From assembly GCF_008298035.1 (NCBI RefSeq), contig NZ_CP042910.1:5533001-5597000 (forward strand): a stretch of 64,000 bases of DNA, read 5' to 3'. The notes under the pieces are model-generated. The model made no database searches, was not told where the DNA came from, and saw only the letters and a list, made by a program, of their open reading frames with translations. A program made the translations under genes and the position numbers. Below are positions 36,201 to 44,092 of this stretch, one piece after another. This DNA is from Gimesia maris. Its GTDB lineage: Bacteria; Planctomycetota; Planctomycetia; Planctomycetales; Planctomycetaceae. How positions within the stretch are numbered: the first letter of the stretch is position 1; each line of letters opens with the position of its first letter.

Positions 36201-36730
36201 GCCACTTCACTCACGCCGGGCACTGCCTGCAGTTCATATTTCACGACGAAATCCTGCAGGCTGCGTATCTCAGCCAGATTCATCTCCGGGGGCGGCTCGA
36301 GCACATAATAGAGCACCTGACCTAATCCCGTAGCGTCCGGTCCGAGGGTGGGAACAACGCCTTCCGGCAGCAACGCAGCCGCTGTCCCCAGTTGCTCGGC
36401 AACGCGGGAACGGGCCCAGTAAAAGTCGGTGCTGTCTTTAAAGGTCACCTGCACAAAACTGTAACCGAACAGACTTTTTCCTCGGACCGATTCTGCATCC
36501 GGTACGGCCAGCATCGAAACCGAGAGAGGATAGGTTACCTGGTCTTCCACATCCTTGGGAGAACGTCCCGGCCAGGCAGTGAAGATGATCACCTGATTCT
36601 CGCCGATATTGGGGATGGCATCGATGGGAACTTCGCGAACACTGAACCACCCGAACCCGATCAGCAGCGCCGTTGCGCAAAGCATGATCAGCGGTTCCCG
36701 GATACTGAAAGAGATCAAGGCACGCAACAT
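33251..36730 (-). CDS. CusA/CzcA-type heavy metal RND efflux pump
   Basis: 1159 residues from ATG 36730 (AAGGAG upstream; the longer frame overlaps the adaptor gene). SIREPLIMLCATALLIGFGWFSVREVPIDAIPNIGENQV is the usual HME-RND start, and MASLAGIAIAIGTMVDMGIVVSESI lies in the proton-relay helix, with VGFIALFGIAVDDGVVMATYLDQ near the C-terminus. It expels Cu(I)/Ag(I)-like or Zn/Co/Cd ions from the periplasm using proton flux. It is ~110 residues longer than CusA; the extra material includes a hydrophobic segment near 510-560 and an insertion before LYEPTLRFFMRYK. Confidence 0.92.
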   Translation of the reverse strand: MLRALISFSIREPLIMLCATALLIGFGWFSVREVPIDAIPNIGENQVIIFTAWPGRSPKDVEDQVTYPLSVSMLAVPDAESVRGKSLFGYSFVQVTFKDSTDFYWARSRVAEQLGTAAALLPEGVVPTLGPDATGLGQVLYYVLEPPPEMNLAEIRSLQDFVVKYELQAVPGVSEVASVGGYVRQYQIEIDPDKLRFHDIPLDQVTDAVRKSNIDVGAKTVESGGMEYIIRGRGFIGADQDTSQAVSDIEQTVIRSREGVPIRIRDLGSVQLGPEFRRGAIDLNGAEAVGGVVVMRFGENPRKVIDRIKLKMSQIEPSLKGVKFDLIYDRTGLINETIGTLTTALTQEVIITAVVILLFLLHLRASLVVAITLPIAVLMAFIAMNVFGIDANIMSLAGIAIAIGTMVDMGIVVSESIYDQLAEWEAKGKPGGKAARLSVINTAAAEVAPAVVTAVMTTVVSFFPVFMLTGRDYKLFAPLAWTKTFSITAALIVAITLVPLLSRLFLASHQRTHRRRTLISVVFALVCGLLVWSAGETLVSLTSISLIALTAGAVIAGGSCSYWILSERLRPVDENPIGKMIHFLYEPTLRFFMRYKLLFFSFPTLVVLLGMGAWIGMPAVLKPFESVARFLGVDADEVPGWVEAKHLFPGLESNDWIALDEGSWFYMPTLYPAASFTQAMEVLQTQDALIKEIPEVENVLGKIGRIDSALDPAPAAMIETYVMLKPVEEWREGTTSKKIWEQINAVATLPGVTPASPLQPIEGRVIMLQSGIKAPMAIRIFGDSLDGLAQASIAVADHLKQIPQVNGATVNPDIVLGKPYVEFDVNRENAARYGMSTAMVNEIIETALGGSNVTRTVEGRERYPIRVRYERNLREQIDELSRLPVVTHSDEIIPLSLLAEMKTTWGPGAINSEDARLVAHVSFSASGQEGALETVAAVEQSLRAAQEDGSLDLPAGYALQAVGSFQNQVEANNRLMWVVPLVILTNLFIIYLQFRNFPIALAVFSGIPVAFAGGMILLAVNDIQINTAVWVGFIALFGIAVDDGVVMATYLDQVFTRKRLKNVTDIRNAVVEAGLKRIRPCLMTTFTTIIALLPVIYSTGRGSDVAKAMAWPVIGGMTVALLTLFVVPVIFAAYKEFKMNLGLDDPHWAGTEDDFQSVS

Positions 36731-36731
36731 A

Positions 36732-38825
36732 TTATTCTCCTTTGGGCCTTGATAAGGTTTTGTTGTTCGTGTTGCCTGATTTCTGATCGGTTTTACGTCT
36801 GGTTGATGCCACCGGTGCAAAGGTACTCACCAGCTTCCCGCAATGCAGCATTTTGCTGCCAAAATAGGGATTGAGCAGTTTGTCATCCTGCTGCAGCCAG
36901 TCCCCTTCCCCTTGCGAAACCATCGGACAGAAAAACTGATAATAGGGTTGTTTCGCAGCATCACCGCGTACTTGAGTTGCCAGCTTTACCATGGCATGGC
37001 TGATCGGCTTGAACTTTTTTCGGGCTTCTTCCAGAGAGAGATGATGCAGATGCACTGCGTTCGCCGCCACCTGCTTTAACTCCGACCTGATTGTATGGTC
37101 GAGTTGGGAATCCTGAGCCAGTTCTGACGCCAGCCTGTTCAGTGTTGTCGCCTGTTGTTCTGAGATTTTTTGATCTGAGGCAAACTGTTTCTGAATCGCG
37201 AAATAAACAGAATACAGGTTCTCCAGACTCTGCCCCGGCTTGCCAGAGAGCTTTTCAATTCTGATGGACTCAAACTGCAACGGCTCATTGCGATAAGCTG
37301 GCTTTTTCTTTTTGTCTCGCGAATATTTTGTCGGGTCAATCAGACTGGGTTTTCCCGAGAGTTGCATTTGTGAATCGATCAGAAAGTTGCCTGCTGTCGC
37401 TACCTGTTCCCCCTGTTTGACTCCGTCCAGAATCACGGCTCGATCTCTCAACATCGGGCCAAGCGTTACATTCCTGAGTTCGAAACGCCCGGGCTCTGTT
37501 TCCACATAGACCACACTGTGATCACCGGCCAGAAGAACGGCTGAACGTGGAACGGTAATGGCGGCATTCTGGATGACCGGTTGTTCTGAATAACCATAAC
37601 GAGAAGTCGGTACCAGCTTCATACCACAAATCGGACAGTCACCCGGTTGGTCCCGGATTACCTGGGGATGCATGGGACTGATCCATTTCCCCGCCAGTTC
37701 AGAATCATACACTTTCCCCTGGGGACCAATGGGAACGGTGATCTGTGCTTTGGCATAATCACCAGGTCGCAACTGACCGTGCTCATTACTGAACTCGACA
37801 CGGACACCGACCGTGCGGCGCGTCTTGTTGACCGTGGGGTCGATGAAGACCACCCGTCCTTTCAGCGTCTTGCCGGGCAGTGACTGTAATTCGGCCTCGA
37901 CGACCTGTCCAAAGCGGATGCGGGATGCATTTTCCGGGTACAACTCCAGCATCAGCCACACGGTACTCAGATTCGCAATCCGGTAGATCGGTTCACCCGC
38001 TTTGATATACTTTCCTTCTTCAGCCAGTTTCTGCGTGACGGTTCCGCCGATGGGAGCATAGATGGTGAGCCTCGATTCGGCTTTGCCGCTGGTCAGCAGT
38101 TGATTGATCTGCTCGTCTGTCATTCCCAGTTCGACCAGTTTCTGACGTGAATTCGTCACCAGTTTTTCCTGCACTTCACGCACAACAGCCAGTGATCCGG
38201 AGTTCATCTTTTTTAATGCATTGCGTGCTTCCAGTAATTCGATCTGTGCGGAATAAAGTTCCGGACTGTAGACTACAGCAAGGTGATCGCCTTTCTCAAC
38301 TTCGACACCGGTGTAATCAGCAAACAGTTTTTCTATTCTGCCATCAATATAAGCTGCGATCGTTGCATGCCGGCTCTCGTCGATTTCGATCGAGCCTATC
38401 GTTTCGATGATCGAATTGACCGGCTCTGCTTTCACTTCCTCGGTCTGTATGTTAGCCAGTCTGCGCTGGGTCGGTTCAATATTGATTGCCAGTTGATCCA
38501 CGTTCCCTGCGGATTTTGCAGCAGGGACCAGCGCCATACCACAGATGGGGCACCGTCCTGGTGTGGGTTGTCGAATCTGGGGATGCATGGGACAGGTATA
38601 AGTCGCCTGTTTGCCCTCATCAGATGACGTGACACCAGCCGATGTGCCGGCCTGAATCCAGCCTAGACGCTGGGCCACACCAGTCAGCACAATCAACAGC
38701 AATCCCACCGCCAGGAACAATCCTGCGGGTAATAATTTACGCAACCACCAGCGTCCCGACCTGGCATCAGGCGGTGGGGGTGGATTGCTGGATTGGAGCG
38801 CTGATTCATTTTTAGAAGAACTCAT
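36732..38825 (-). CDS. CusB-type adaptor with two metal-binding modules
   Basis: 697 residues from ATG 38825 (GAGGGGG upstream). Cytoplasmic-side tail, one transmembrane helix (~30-52), then two copies of a YHS-like metal-binding module: TYTCPMHPQIRQPTPGRCPICGM at ~75 and WISPMHPQVIRDQPGDCPICGM near 385, each with MHP and CPICGM. The membrane-fusion domains (barrel-sandwich, coiled hairpin LLEARNALKKM) lie between. A DUF3347-like C-terminus has QFFCPMVSQGEGDWLQQDD. It should collect metal and hand it to the pump. It ends 2 nt before cusA-like. Confidence 0.9.
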   Translation of the reverse strand: MSSSKNESALQSSNPPPPPDARSGRWWLRKLLPAGLFLAVGLLLIVLTGVAQRLGWIQAGTSAGVTSSDEGKQATYTCPMHPQIRQPTPGRCPICGMALVPAAKSAGNVDQLAINIEPTQRRLANIQTEEVKAEPVNSIIETIGSIEIDESRHATIAAYIDGRIEKLFADYTGVEVEKGDHLAVVYSPELYSAQIELLEARNALKKMNSGSLAVVREVQEKLVTNSRQKLVELGMTDEQINQLLTSGKAESRLTIYAPIGGTVTQKLAEEGKYIKAGEPIYRIANLSTVWLMLELYPENASRIRFGQVVEAELQSLPGKTLKGRVVFIDPTVNKTRRTVGVRVEFSNEHGQLRPGDYAKAQITVPIGPQGKVYDSELAGKWISPMHPQVIRDQPGDCPICGMKLVPTSRYGYSEQPVIQNAAITVPRSAVLLAGDHSVVYVETEPGRFELRNVTLGPMLRDRAVILDGVKQGEQVATAGNFLIDSQMQLSGKPSLIDPTKYSRDKKKKPAYRNEPLQFESIRIEKLSGKPGQSLENLYSVYFAIQKQFASDQKISEQQATTLNRLASELAQDSQLDHTIRSELKQVAANAVHLHHLSLEEARKKFKPISHAMVKLATQVRGDAAKQPYYQFFCPMVSQGEGDWLQQDDKLLNPYFGSKMLHCGKLVSTFAPVASTRRKTDQKSGNTNNKTLSRPKGE

Positions 38826-39081
38826 CGTTCCCCCTCTGTTTTTTTTGAAATGAGTAGCCAGCCAGTAACACTTTACCAGCATTGGACCGTGCCGGAAAAA
38901 ACTGACCGGCCACTCAAATCTGATTCAATAAATTCGCAGTGAATTCGCTATCATCAAGGATCAATCCATAAAGTCAGTCCTGATTCGAGACAGAGTCGAT
39001 ACGGGGGCTATCTCATCAGGAAAAAGAGACTCTCGGACGTAATGCGATCGCAGTCGGAATACCACAGGGATTGATGTCTGT

Positions 39082-39522
39082 TTAGATCAAAGAGACGCAG
39101 TACAGAACCTGGGCGTATTTTTGAGAGTGATGAGCAGCGACAGTCGTGTCACTAAGAAGACGTGTCGTTTGCGCAGCTGGAGAAATCCCCAATAAAAAAG
39201 AAGGCTGCAGAGCGAAGTGCTGCAGCAGTGATTCCTGTGCAGACTGGGACCGATCTGGTAAAGCGGGCTGCTCATCCTGGCTGCAGGAACATCCGGCGGT
39301 GTGGAATTCATCGTTCCTGTTTTCAGTCTGGCGCTGAGTCAGATGGCAACAGGCTTTCTGAACGGGTTTCGCAGCATGTGATCGACAGCAGACACGTTCC
39401 GGCTGATCAGATTCACCATTCATTCCACAGCGACAGGTCGACAGGCTTGCCGGAAAGACAGTCTGAGCACACAGCATGAACGCTGTCATCCAGATCATCA
39501 AAACGCGAGACTGCCTGAACAT
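39082..39522 (-). CDS. Secreted cysteine-rich protein of the efflux operon
   Basis: 146 residues. Signal peptide (RVLMIWMTAFMLCAQTVFPAS) followed by closely spaced cysteines: TCRCGMN, VCCRSH, ACCHL, GCSCSQDE, and three histidines. This spacing suits a metal-binding periplasmic protein; no family recognised. It lies between the outer-membrane factor (stop 39606) and the adaptor on the same strand, which implies a role as a metal carrier in the Cus-like system. Inference. Confidence 0.6.
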   Translation of the reverse strand: MFRQSRVLMIWMTAFMLCAQTVFPASLSTCRCGMNGESDQPERVCCRSHAAKPVQKACCHLTQRQTENRNDEFHTAGCSCSQDEQPALPDRSQSAQESLLQHFALQPSFLLGISPAAQTTRLLSDTTVAAHHSQKYAQVLYCVSLI

Positions 39523-39605
39523 GATAATATACCTGTAGAATAAAGTAACAGACCTACAGGAAATATACCGTGCGAGATATCGGAAGTCCAGACTGATCTC
39601 TTCGG

Positions 39606-41105
39606 CTACTCTTGTGGTAATCCCGGAAGTGCTGTCACAGGTGTAAGTTTGACGTCCTGTCCTGCCACACGGCTCAACTGTGCCAGCGAGACAGCCAGTT
39701 CACCAACAGCAGAATGATATCCGAGTTCCAGTGTGAGCAGGTTCCGGTAGTCTCGGATCACCCGATCAAATTCCACAGCACCGCGCGAATACGATTCCTG
39801 ATCGGCTCGCAGCGTCTGACGCGCCTGCGGCAGGATCGTGTTCTTATACAGTTTTGCGGTTTCATCTGCACGGCGGGCTTCCGCCAGTAATTCAGTAACC
39901 AGCGCATCATAACGATCGCGGAGTTCGGCTTCGTTATCAGTCGAAGCGAGATGCTTCCAGGTCGCTTCGTCTTCGAGGGCATCATATTTGTCACGCCAGA
40001 GCGGAATGCTGACCTGCGCACCAAGCGACCAGGGATCCTGTCCGACCTGGTATAGAGCGGAAGGGGGTCGATTGTTATCGGTGAAAAAGTAATTCGCAGA
40101 AACGGTCAGTTCCGGACGACGACTTAAATGAGCCACTTCAATTCCCCAGCGCGATGCCTGTGTCCGCAATTGCGCTGCCTGGATTTCCGGCTGTGATCGC
40201 AGTGTGGTCTCATAAATCTCACGCGCTGATAAAGCGGGCAACGCAACTTGCAGTTCCGCGGGAACCGCAATGGGCAGATCGGCATCGCGGGCCACCAGAC
40301 GATTGACTTCCGCCTGCACTGCGACCCGCAATTTTCGATACGTCAACAGGCGTTCTTCCAGTTTACTGAGTTCCAGTGTTCCCAGCAGCACATCACCCTG
40401 GGTAGCAGTTCCGGTTGCGATCTGAGCATTCGCCACGTCAATCAGCGACTGCAGCAGTTCCTGATTGGCCTTCGCCGTTTCAATCTGCTGATCAATCACA
40501 TACAGCCGATACCAGCCCGTACGCACCGCAGCAAGCACCCGCAGGCGTTCCGCCAGATAATCAGCACGCACCGCAAATGCTTCGAAGCAGGCCCGCTGCT
40601 CTTCCGCATCTAATTTCCCCAGCCACGGAATCGCCTGGCTGGCACTCAGGACGGCACGTTGTGAACCGGAGGCAGTCTGAATCGGCGCCCCAAATACATT
40701 CGTCCCCACTTTGGGGTCCGGCAGTTTATTCACATAACGACTGCGCGAAGAGGCGGCATTGTATTCGCGATAGAGTTTCACCAGTCGCGGATTCTGATCG
40801 ACGGCCAACATCTCCAGTTCCACCAGAGACTGCGAAAGGGGAGGCTGCTGAATGACCAGTTCTGACTGGGTTCCATCCGCAAATATACCATCGACTGCTT
40901 CAGCACCAGTCTGCACGATCACCGACGGAGATTCATGTAGCTCCTCAGCCGGTTCGTCAAATCCAATCGACGTACGCGCAACGGCCTCTGCGTTCGCGGT
41001 GGACGACTTTTGAACAGTTGTGGTATGCGAGGCACAGCCTGCGACGAAAACAGTCAACAGAATTAGACCGAAACCGCGGCTGAAATACAGGGGATGATCC
41101 TTCAT
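39606..41105 (-). CDS. TolC-family outer membrane factor, lipoprotein type
   Basis: 499 residues. Lipobox VFVAGC at residues ~20-25. Two OEP-type repeats are visible: VELEMLAVDQNPRLVKLYREYNAASSR and later IYETTLRSQPEIQAAQLRTQA, each preceding long alpha-hairpins. It forms the outer-membrane channel of the tripartite pump with the adaptor and RND genes downstream. A palindrome at 41138-41154 lies upstream of its start, so this is the first gene of the operon. Confidence 0.88.
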   Translation of the reverse strand: MKDHPLYFSRGFGLILLTVFVAGCASHTTTVQKSSTANAEAVARTSIGFDEPAEELHESPSVIVQTGAEAVDGIFADGTQSELVIQQPPLSQSLVELEMLAVDQNPRLVKLYREYNAASSRSRYVNKLPDPKVGTNVFGAPIQTASGSQRAVLSASQAIPWLGKLDAEEQRACFEAFAVRADYLAERLRVLAAVRTGWYRLYVIDQQIETAKANQELLQSLIDVANAQIATGTATQGDVLLGTLELSKLEERLLTYRKLRVAVQAEVNRLVARDADLPIAVPAELQVALPALSAREIYETTLRSQPEIQAAQLRTQASRWGIEVAHLSRRPELTVSANYFFTDNNRPPSALYQVGQDPWSLGAQVSIPLWRDKYDALEDEATWKHLASTDNEAELRDRYDALVTELLAEARRADETAKLYKNTILPQARQTLRADQESYSRGAVEFDRVIRDYRNLLTLELGYHSAVGELAVSLAQLSRVAGQDVKLTPVTALPGLPQE

Positions 41106-41444
41106 CCTGAAACCTTACTGAAATCCATAAGATCGAATTCCCGAATTTCGGGAACTAATCATCAGTGGTCTGAAAAAATGGCACGGTCCAGAGAAAATGA
41201 TCGACGCGATGGATGGTCCGGCTGTGCGAGTATTACCGGATTCAAAGGCCCTATCGGAATATTCACAGTGATCGTACGGGTTATATGGAACGAGGCGGTC
41301 AGTCAAAAAGAACTTGAAGAACCTGATGTTTCCGTCTACAACCATCAAATGCAGAACATGGGGAAAACTGAATTTGAGGAAACTGGATAGAATTTGACGG
41401 TTTGACCAGGCACTTTACCACAGAACAGAAAGCGCGTGTGATCA
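41106..41444. other. Divergent regulatory region, no gene
   Basis: 339 nt between the outer-membrane factor (leftward) and mscL (rightward). It holds a perfect 8-bp palindrome (41138-41154). Frames here have no family-like features; I see no RNA gene. Confidence 0.5.
41138..41154. promoter_or_regulatory. Palindrome upstream of metal efflux operon
   Basis: TTCCCGAA-T-TTCGGGAA, perfect arms of 8 bp around one central T, 33 nt upstream of the ATG of the outer-membrane factor. Position and symmetry fit an operator for a dimeric metal-responsive regulator. No such regulator gene lies next to it, so it would act in trans. Confidence 0.6.
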
Positions 41445-41873
41445 ATGGGAATGCTCAAAGAATTCAAAGAGTTCGCGGTGCGGGGCAATGTCGTCGACAT
41501 GGCCGTGGGAATTATCATTGGGGCGGCGTTCAGTAAAATCGTCTCTTCGCTGGTCAAAGATGTCGTGATGCCCCCTATCGGAATGTTACTGGGCAAAGTC
41601 GACTTCTCTCAGCTTTCCATTGTTCTTCGTGAGAAAACCGACACCGCCGAAGCCGTTACCATCAACTACGGTATCTTCATCAATTCCGTCATCGATTTTG
41701 TGATCGTCGCGTTTGTGATCTTCCTGGTGATTCGGCAGATGAACAAAATGAAACGCCAGGAAGAACCCAAACCGGAGACAACCAAAGCCTGCCCGTTCTG
41801 CAAATCGACCATCGATCTCACAGCGACCCGCTGCCCCCAGTGTACTTCAGAACTGGTAGAACAGGTTAAATGA
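41445..41873 (+). CDS. mscL: Large-conductance mechanosensitive channel
   Basis: 142 residues. [44 protein letters not shown] is the conserved first helix and gate; [21 protein letters not shown] is the second membrane helix. It opens under membrane tension to vent solutes. After the membrane part comes a Cys4 tail, [18 protein letters not shown], a zinc-ribbon replacing the usual E. coli-type C-terminal helix. Start could also be the ATG two codons later. Confidence 0.95.
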   Translation: MGMLKEFKEFAVRGNVVDMAVGIIIGAAFSKIVSSLVKDVVMPPIGMLLGKVDFSQLSIVLREKTDTAEAVTINYGIFINSVIDFVIVAFVIFLVIRQMNKMKRQEEPKPETTKACPFCKSTIDLTATRCPQCTSELVEQVK

Positions 41874-42037
41874 CGCCATTCTTCCAGCTTAGTACATCTA
41901 AGTGTAACCTCTTGTACATAAAGATTTAATTAGACGGTCTGTCTTGTTATTTTTAGCAGAGTTTACATTGCCATTGCCTGAATTGACCTTTTATAATCAT
42001 CTCGCGCCTTTTTTTCTAAACTTTAGATAACAATGAG

Positions 42038-43009
42038 ATGAAGATGAAAAGAAAGAGTCAAAAAGACGGATTCACACTAATTGAACTATTGGTTGTGATT
42101 GCCATTATTGCCATTTTAATCGCTTTATTACTTCCTGCAGTTCAGCAGGCGCGAGAGGCAGCACGCAGAAGCACCTGTAAAAATAACATGAAACAACTGG
42201 GGCTTGCGATGCACAACTACCATGACACACATCGCACCTTCCCAATCGGAGCACAATACCCCTACTATAAAGGCAACTGGCGATTCAGCTTACTTCCTTA
42301 TATCGATCAGGGCCCCCTTTATGCACAGCTGACTAAAACACATCCCACTTCAGCGGATGGATTTTCAGGTGGGTGGAGTGTTGGGTATTACGGCACCAAT
42401 TTTGGCATTCTGGAAGGCTTGACAATTCCCGTTTATAATTGTCCCTCAAGTGCACTTTCCAGCAATAATAATCCTTCTAACTACAACGACCAGTTAGGTC
42501 AGACTCACGATTATGTGGGGATCATGGGGTCTTATCCTGGAACGGGGTGTTCTCCTGACATCAGTGGCCGGGGAAGCGCGTGTGAAAATGGGATTCTGTT
42601 CTTTAACGGGCACACTCAAATTCGTGATGTTACCGATGGTACGTCAAATACAATTTATATCAGTGAGCAGTCGGGAATGGTGGGTAACCGAGACCTGCGG
42701 GCGAACTATCATGGTGGCTGGAGTGGTTTTTACAACACAACGCAACGCCCCTCACAGATCACTTCAAGCTCTCATTTCGGTGCAGCCGTCTCAACAATCC
42801 GCTACGCTCTTAACCTGGATACAACGAGTCCTCCCAACGGTTCGGCATCCAGCTGGCATTACAATACGATTCTGAATTCATTTCATACAGGTGGAATTCA
42901 TGTTTTACTCGGTGATGGGGCAGTTCGATTCCTCGGCAATAGTATTGACCTGGGAACCCTGCAGAAACTCGGCGCCAGAAACGATGGACTCGTTATTGGC
43001 GAGTTTTAA
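42038..43009 (+). CDS. DUF1559 pseudopilin-like protein
   Basis: 323 residues. A basic leader ending KDG, then [20 protein letters not shown]: a type II/IV prepilin cleavage site with Glu at +5. [33 protein letters not shown] and the C-terminal [29 protein letters not shown] are DUF1559 hallmarks. These abundant planctomycete proteins are probably assembled at the cell surface; individual roles are unknown. It is followed by a small lipoprotein gene, a common pairing. Confidence 0.93.
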   Translation: MKMKRKSQKDGFTLIELLVVIAIIAILIALLLPAVQQAREAARRSTCKNNMKQLGLAMHNYHDTHRTFPIGAQYPYYKGNWRFSLLPYIDQGPLYAQLTKTHPTSADGFSGGWSVGYYGTNFGILEGLTIPVYNCPSSALSSNNNPSNYNDQLGQTHDYVGIMGSYPGTGCSPDISGRGSACENGILFFNGHTQIRDVTDGTSNTIYISEQSGMVGNRDLRANYHGGWSGFYNTTQRPSQITSSSHFGAAVSTIRYALNLDTTSPPNGSASSWHYNTILNSFHTGGIHVLLGDGAVRFLGNSIDLGTLQKLGARNDGLVIGEF

Positions 43010-43067
43010 ATCGTTTCTGCACTTGATATCCAAAACTACCATCTGAATAACCAGGTTTAAATTCATT

Positions 43068-43559
43068 ATGAAATCCAGCGATCGTAATTTTTTGTTGACT
43101 TCCGAACTCAGTTCATGTGTGCATCGATACTGCCAGATTAGATACACTCCCTTGAACTGTATTTTACTTATGACCGTATTAAGCGCGATTACAACGACCG
43201 GTTGTGGCTCCGGGGTCAGTGAAACTCCCCGTGGCGACATTTCGGGAAAGGTCACGTTTCAAGAAACACCAGTCACGGATGGAACCGTCAATTTCTTCTC
43301 TGGCAAAACAGGGATTGCTGCGGGAGCCAAACTTGATAGTGAAGGCACATTTTCGATCCCAGACGGAATCGAAATTGGTACTTATACCATCACGATAACG
43401 CCTCCTTATGTAGAGGAGCCCCCAGGTTTGTCGCCAGCAGAATCTAAACCAAAAGAGTTTAAAGAGATTCCAGAGAAATATCGCTCTGGTGAAACAAGTG
43501 GTCTGACAGCAGAAGTGAAAAGCGGAGCAAATCACTTTGAGTTCGACATGGTGAAATGA
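43068..43559 (+). CDS. Carboxypeptidase-regulatory-like lipoprotein
   Basis: 163 residues. A signal peptide ends in the lipobox-like TTTGCGSG. The mature part DISGKVTFQETPVTDGTVNFFSGKT, SEGTFSIPDGIEIGTYTITITPP is a one-domain beta sandwich like carboxypeptidase D regulatory domains, very common after DUF1559 genes in planctomycetes. Function unknown. The signal region is long, and an internal start around MTVLSAITTTGC is possible. Confidence 0.8.
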   Translation: MKSSDRNFLLTSELSSCVHRYCQIRYTPLNCILLMTVLSAITTTGCGSGVSETPRGDISGKVTFQETPVTDGTVNFFSGKTGIAAGAKLDSEGTFSIPDGIEIGTYTITITPPYVEEPPGLSPAESKPKEFKEIPEKYRSGETSGLTAEVKSGANHFEFDMVK

Positions 43560-43573
43560 GTTGCCTGATGATT

Positions 43574-43610
43574 CTCCCCCCTTGTTTGAAGCCAAGGGGG
43601 GGATTTTTAT
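43574..43610 (+). terminator. Rho-independent terminator
   Basis: CCCCCCTTG, 8-nt loop, CAAGGGGGG, then ATTTTTATTTT. It lies 15 nt after the stop of the lipoprotein gene and ends the DUF1559 transcript. Confidence 0.9.
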
Positions 43611-43685
43611 TTTCAGAATCGTCCAGGCAAGATAAAATAGACGTCTGTGACCATACTCAATTATGGACACGGTTCTGCGTAAACA

Positions 43686-43730
43686 AAAACGCCATAAGCC
43701 ACTTTCAAAAAGTAACTTATGGCGTTTTTT
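43686..43730 (-). terminator. Bidirectional terminator after tRNA-Val
   Basis: AAAACGCCATAAG paired with CTTATGGCGTTTT and an inner ACTTT/AAAGT stem. T-runs flank it on both strands (TTTTTT on plus, TTTTTGTTT on minus). On the minus strand it ends the tRNA-Val transcript ~15 nt after the 3' end. Confidence 0.88.
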
Positions 43731-43744
43731 AATTCCAAAACAAG

Positions 43745-43818
43745 TGGACGATACTGGATTCGAACCGGTGACCTCCACGATGTCAACGTGGCGCTCTAAC
43801 CAACTGAGCTAATCGTCC
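43745..43818 (-). tRNA. tRNA-Val (GAC)
   Basis: 74 nt. The acceptor stem GGACGAT pairs with ATCGTCC. D-arm GCTC...GAGC. Anticodon stem CCACG/CGTGG with loop TTGACAT gives anticodon GAC, reading GUC valine codons. T-loop TTCGAAT is canonical; the T-stem has one C-A mismatch. CCA is not encoded (ACT follows). Confidence 0.95.
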
Positions 43819-44092
43819 TGAGGTTAAGCAGGGTAAGCATCCATGAAGATATCGTCAAGTTCCAGAACACTTTCTGTAAAAAAAACTGCTGAAAGGCACA
43901 GTCTTTTGACCTGTGTGGCCGATCATATCAATTTCAATGGTTTCACCGCATTTTATTACATGAGACCGAACATTGACGTCGGCATCGACTGTCGAATATA
44001 AAGACCGTACCTCCTTCGAACTGCCTGAGCAGTGAGCCCTTTGTAACGGCGACTGTGGTGGTTCCGACTTTAGACGAAGTTCAGAATATCAA

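Noticed and set aside
41115-41348. Small minus-strand frame upstream of the outer-membrane factor
   Set aside because: No family-like features, and the palindromic operator candidate lies within it.
43860-44092. Leader regulation of thrS (T-box or attenuator)
   Set aside because: No T-box bulge or specifier-like structure and no leader peptide with threonine run could be recognised.
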